From assembly GCA_905250885.1 (NCBI GenBank), contig CAJNOQ010003498.1, forward strand, positions 1 to 20,094: 20,094 bases of DNA, given 5' to 3'. Below, piece after piece: positions 19,760-20,094 of this stretch. The notes under the pieces are model-generated. The model did not search any database. It was not told the origin of the DNA and saw only the letters and a program-made list of their open reading frames with translations. Within the stretch, counting starts at the first letter, position 1, and each line of letters begins with the position of its first letter. The position numbers and the translations under genes were made by a program. Origin of the DNA: Didymodactylos carnosus. Lineage: Eukaryota; Rotifera; Eurotatoria; Philodinida; Philodinidae.

Positions 19760-19857
19760 AAGATCACGACATCAGATTCGTGATCAGCATCATAGGTCAC
19801 CATGGAAAAACTAGGTTTAACAAGAAAAGCTTTGTATCATCTAGGAAGGTTCCCTCG
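19760..19857. mobile_element. Partial end of a foldback element (family F1)
   Basis: Seen: 'TTCGTGATCAGCAT', an AACTAGG-type stretch and a terminal AGGTTCCCTCG ending at 19857 parallel the right end of the element at 19360-19442 (TTCGGGATCAGCAT ... GAGGTTCCCTCG). No matching CGAGG left end is clear, so the copy is diverged or truncated. It is followed within 5 bases by a different element's terminus. Confidence 0.5.
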
Positions 19858-19861
19858 GGAG

Positions 19862-20094
19862 TAGAGATGTGCACGGGTACCATTTTCGTACTCGTATCCG
19901 ACCCGAAAGTTTTTTTTCACCCGTACCCGACCCGTAATCAACTTATACCTAAAAATTTTCTCCTTTTTGTTTTCCAACTACAAGCTTTTGTTTTTCGGCT
20001 GCAGGTGTCAAATTATCATCACGTTCTCAAGTAATTCTTTTTTAAACCTTCATGTATATTAGCTAAATTCCTGTATTTTTTTCACTAAAATTTT
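19862..20094 (+). mobile_element. Probable hAT-type terminus running out of the window
   Basis: Seen: TAGAGATGTGCACGGGTACC begins at 19862, followed by repeated ACCCG(T/A)A motifs to about 19940. A TAGAGATG start with GGGTA/ACCCG subterminal repeats resembles hAT ends, from family knowledge. The other terminus is outside the window, so the expected 8-bp duplication (CTCGGGAG, 19854-19861) cannot be checked. A plus frame across 19780-20034 has no domain that I recognise. Confidence 0.4.

Overview
This is an AT-rich eukaryotic window. Three protein-coding genes lie on the minus strand, each split by many short GT-AG introns, mostly 50-70 bp. They read as animal genes: a neuronal-calcium-sensor EF-hand protein (incomplete, 3517-4716), a GH35 acid beta-galactosidase of the GLB1 type (complete, 17 exons, 634 aa, 11130-14719) and an M-Ras-type small GTPase (complete, 5 exons, 198 aa, 16498-17418). 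I built the splice models by hand from reading-frame continuity, conserved family residues and GT/AG sites. Every exon join keeps phase, so the two complete models are well supported.

The tiny introns, low GC, likely splice acceptors just upstream of each start codon (compatible with spliced-leader addition), and the mixture of non-autonomous DNA transposons, Helitron and Penelope-like debris suggest an invertebrate, most likely a bdelloid rotifer. That assignment is inference. The sequence alone does not exclude another AT-rich invertebrate.

Layout: 1-208 is the truncated end of a foldback element. 903-1741 and 2317-3135 are two unrelated long inverted-repeat elements. 3517-4716 holds the calcium-sensor exons; the C-terminal third of that protein is not found. 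4787-6619 is AT-rich and non-coding, with a GA microsatellite. 6620-6768 is a Helitron 3' end. 6943-7582 is a textbook hAT-type MITE with a perfect 8-bp target duplication. 7591-9995 is non-coding and includes an odd TGCGAC motif array. 9996-10639 is a decayed Penelope-like retroelement tail with a GIY-YIG nuclease. 10987-11041 is a GC-rich double hairpin beside the GLB1 stop codon. 11130-14719 is GLB1, whose last intron carries a 590-bp near-symmetric hairpin element. 14768-16491 is intergenic. 16498-17418 is the M-Ras gene, with another 415-bp hairpin element just upstream. 18830-19442 is a second full member of the foldback family found in the GLB1 intron, and 19760-20094 holds a further partial end abutted by a probable hAT terminus that leaves the window.

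The genes have no obvious shared pathway: calcium sensing, lysosomal glycan breakdown and Ras signalling. What links the window is the mobile-element layer. One foldback family occurs four times here with a conserved core, partly exchanged ends and 3-bp target duplications. No transposase is encoded in the window.
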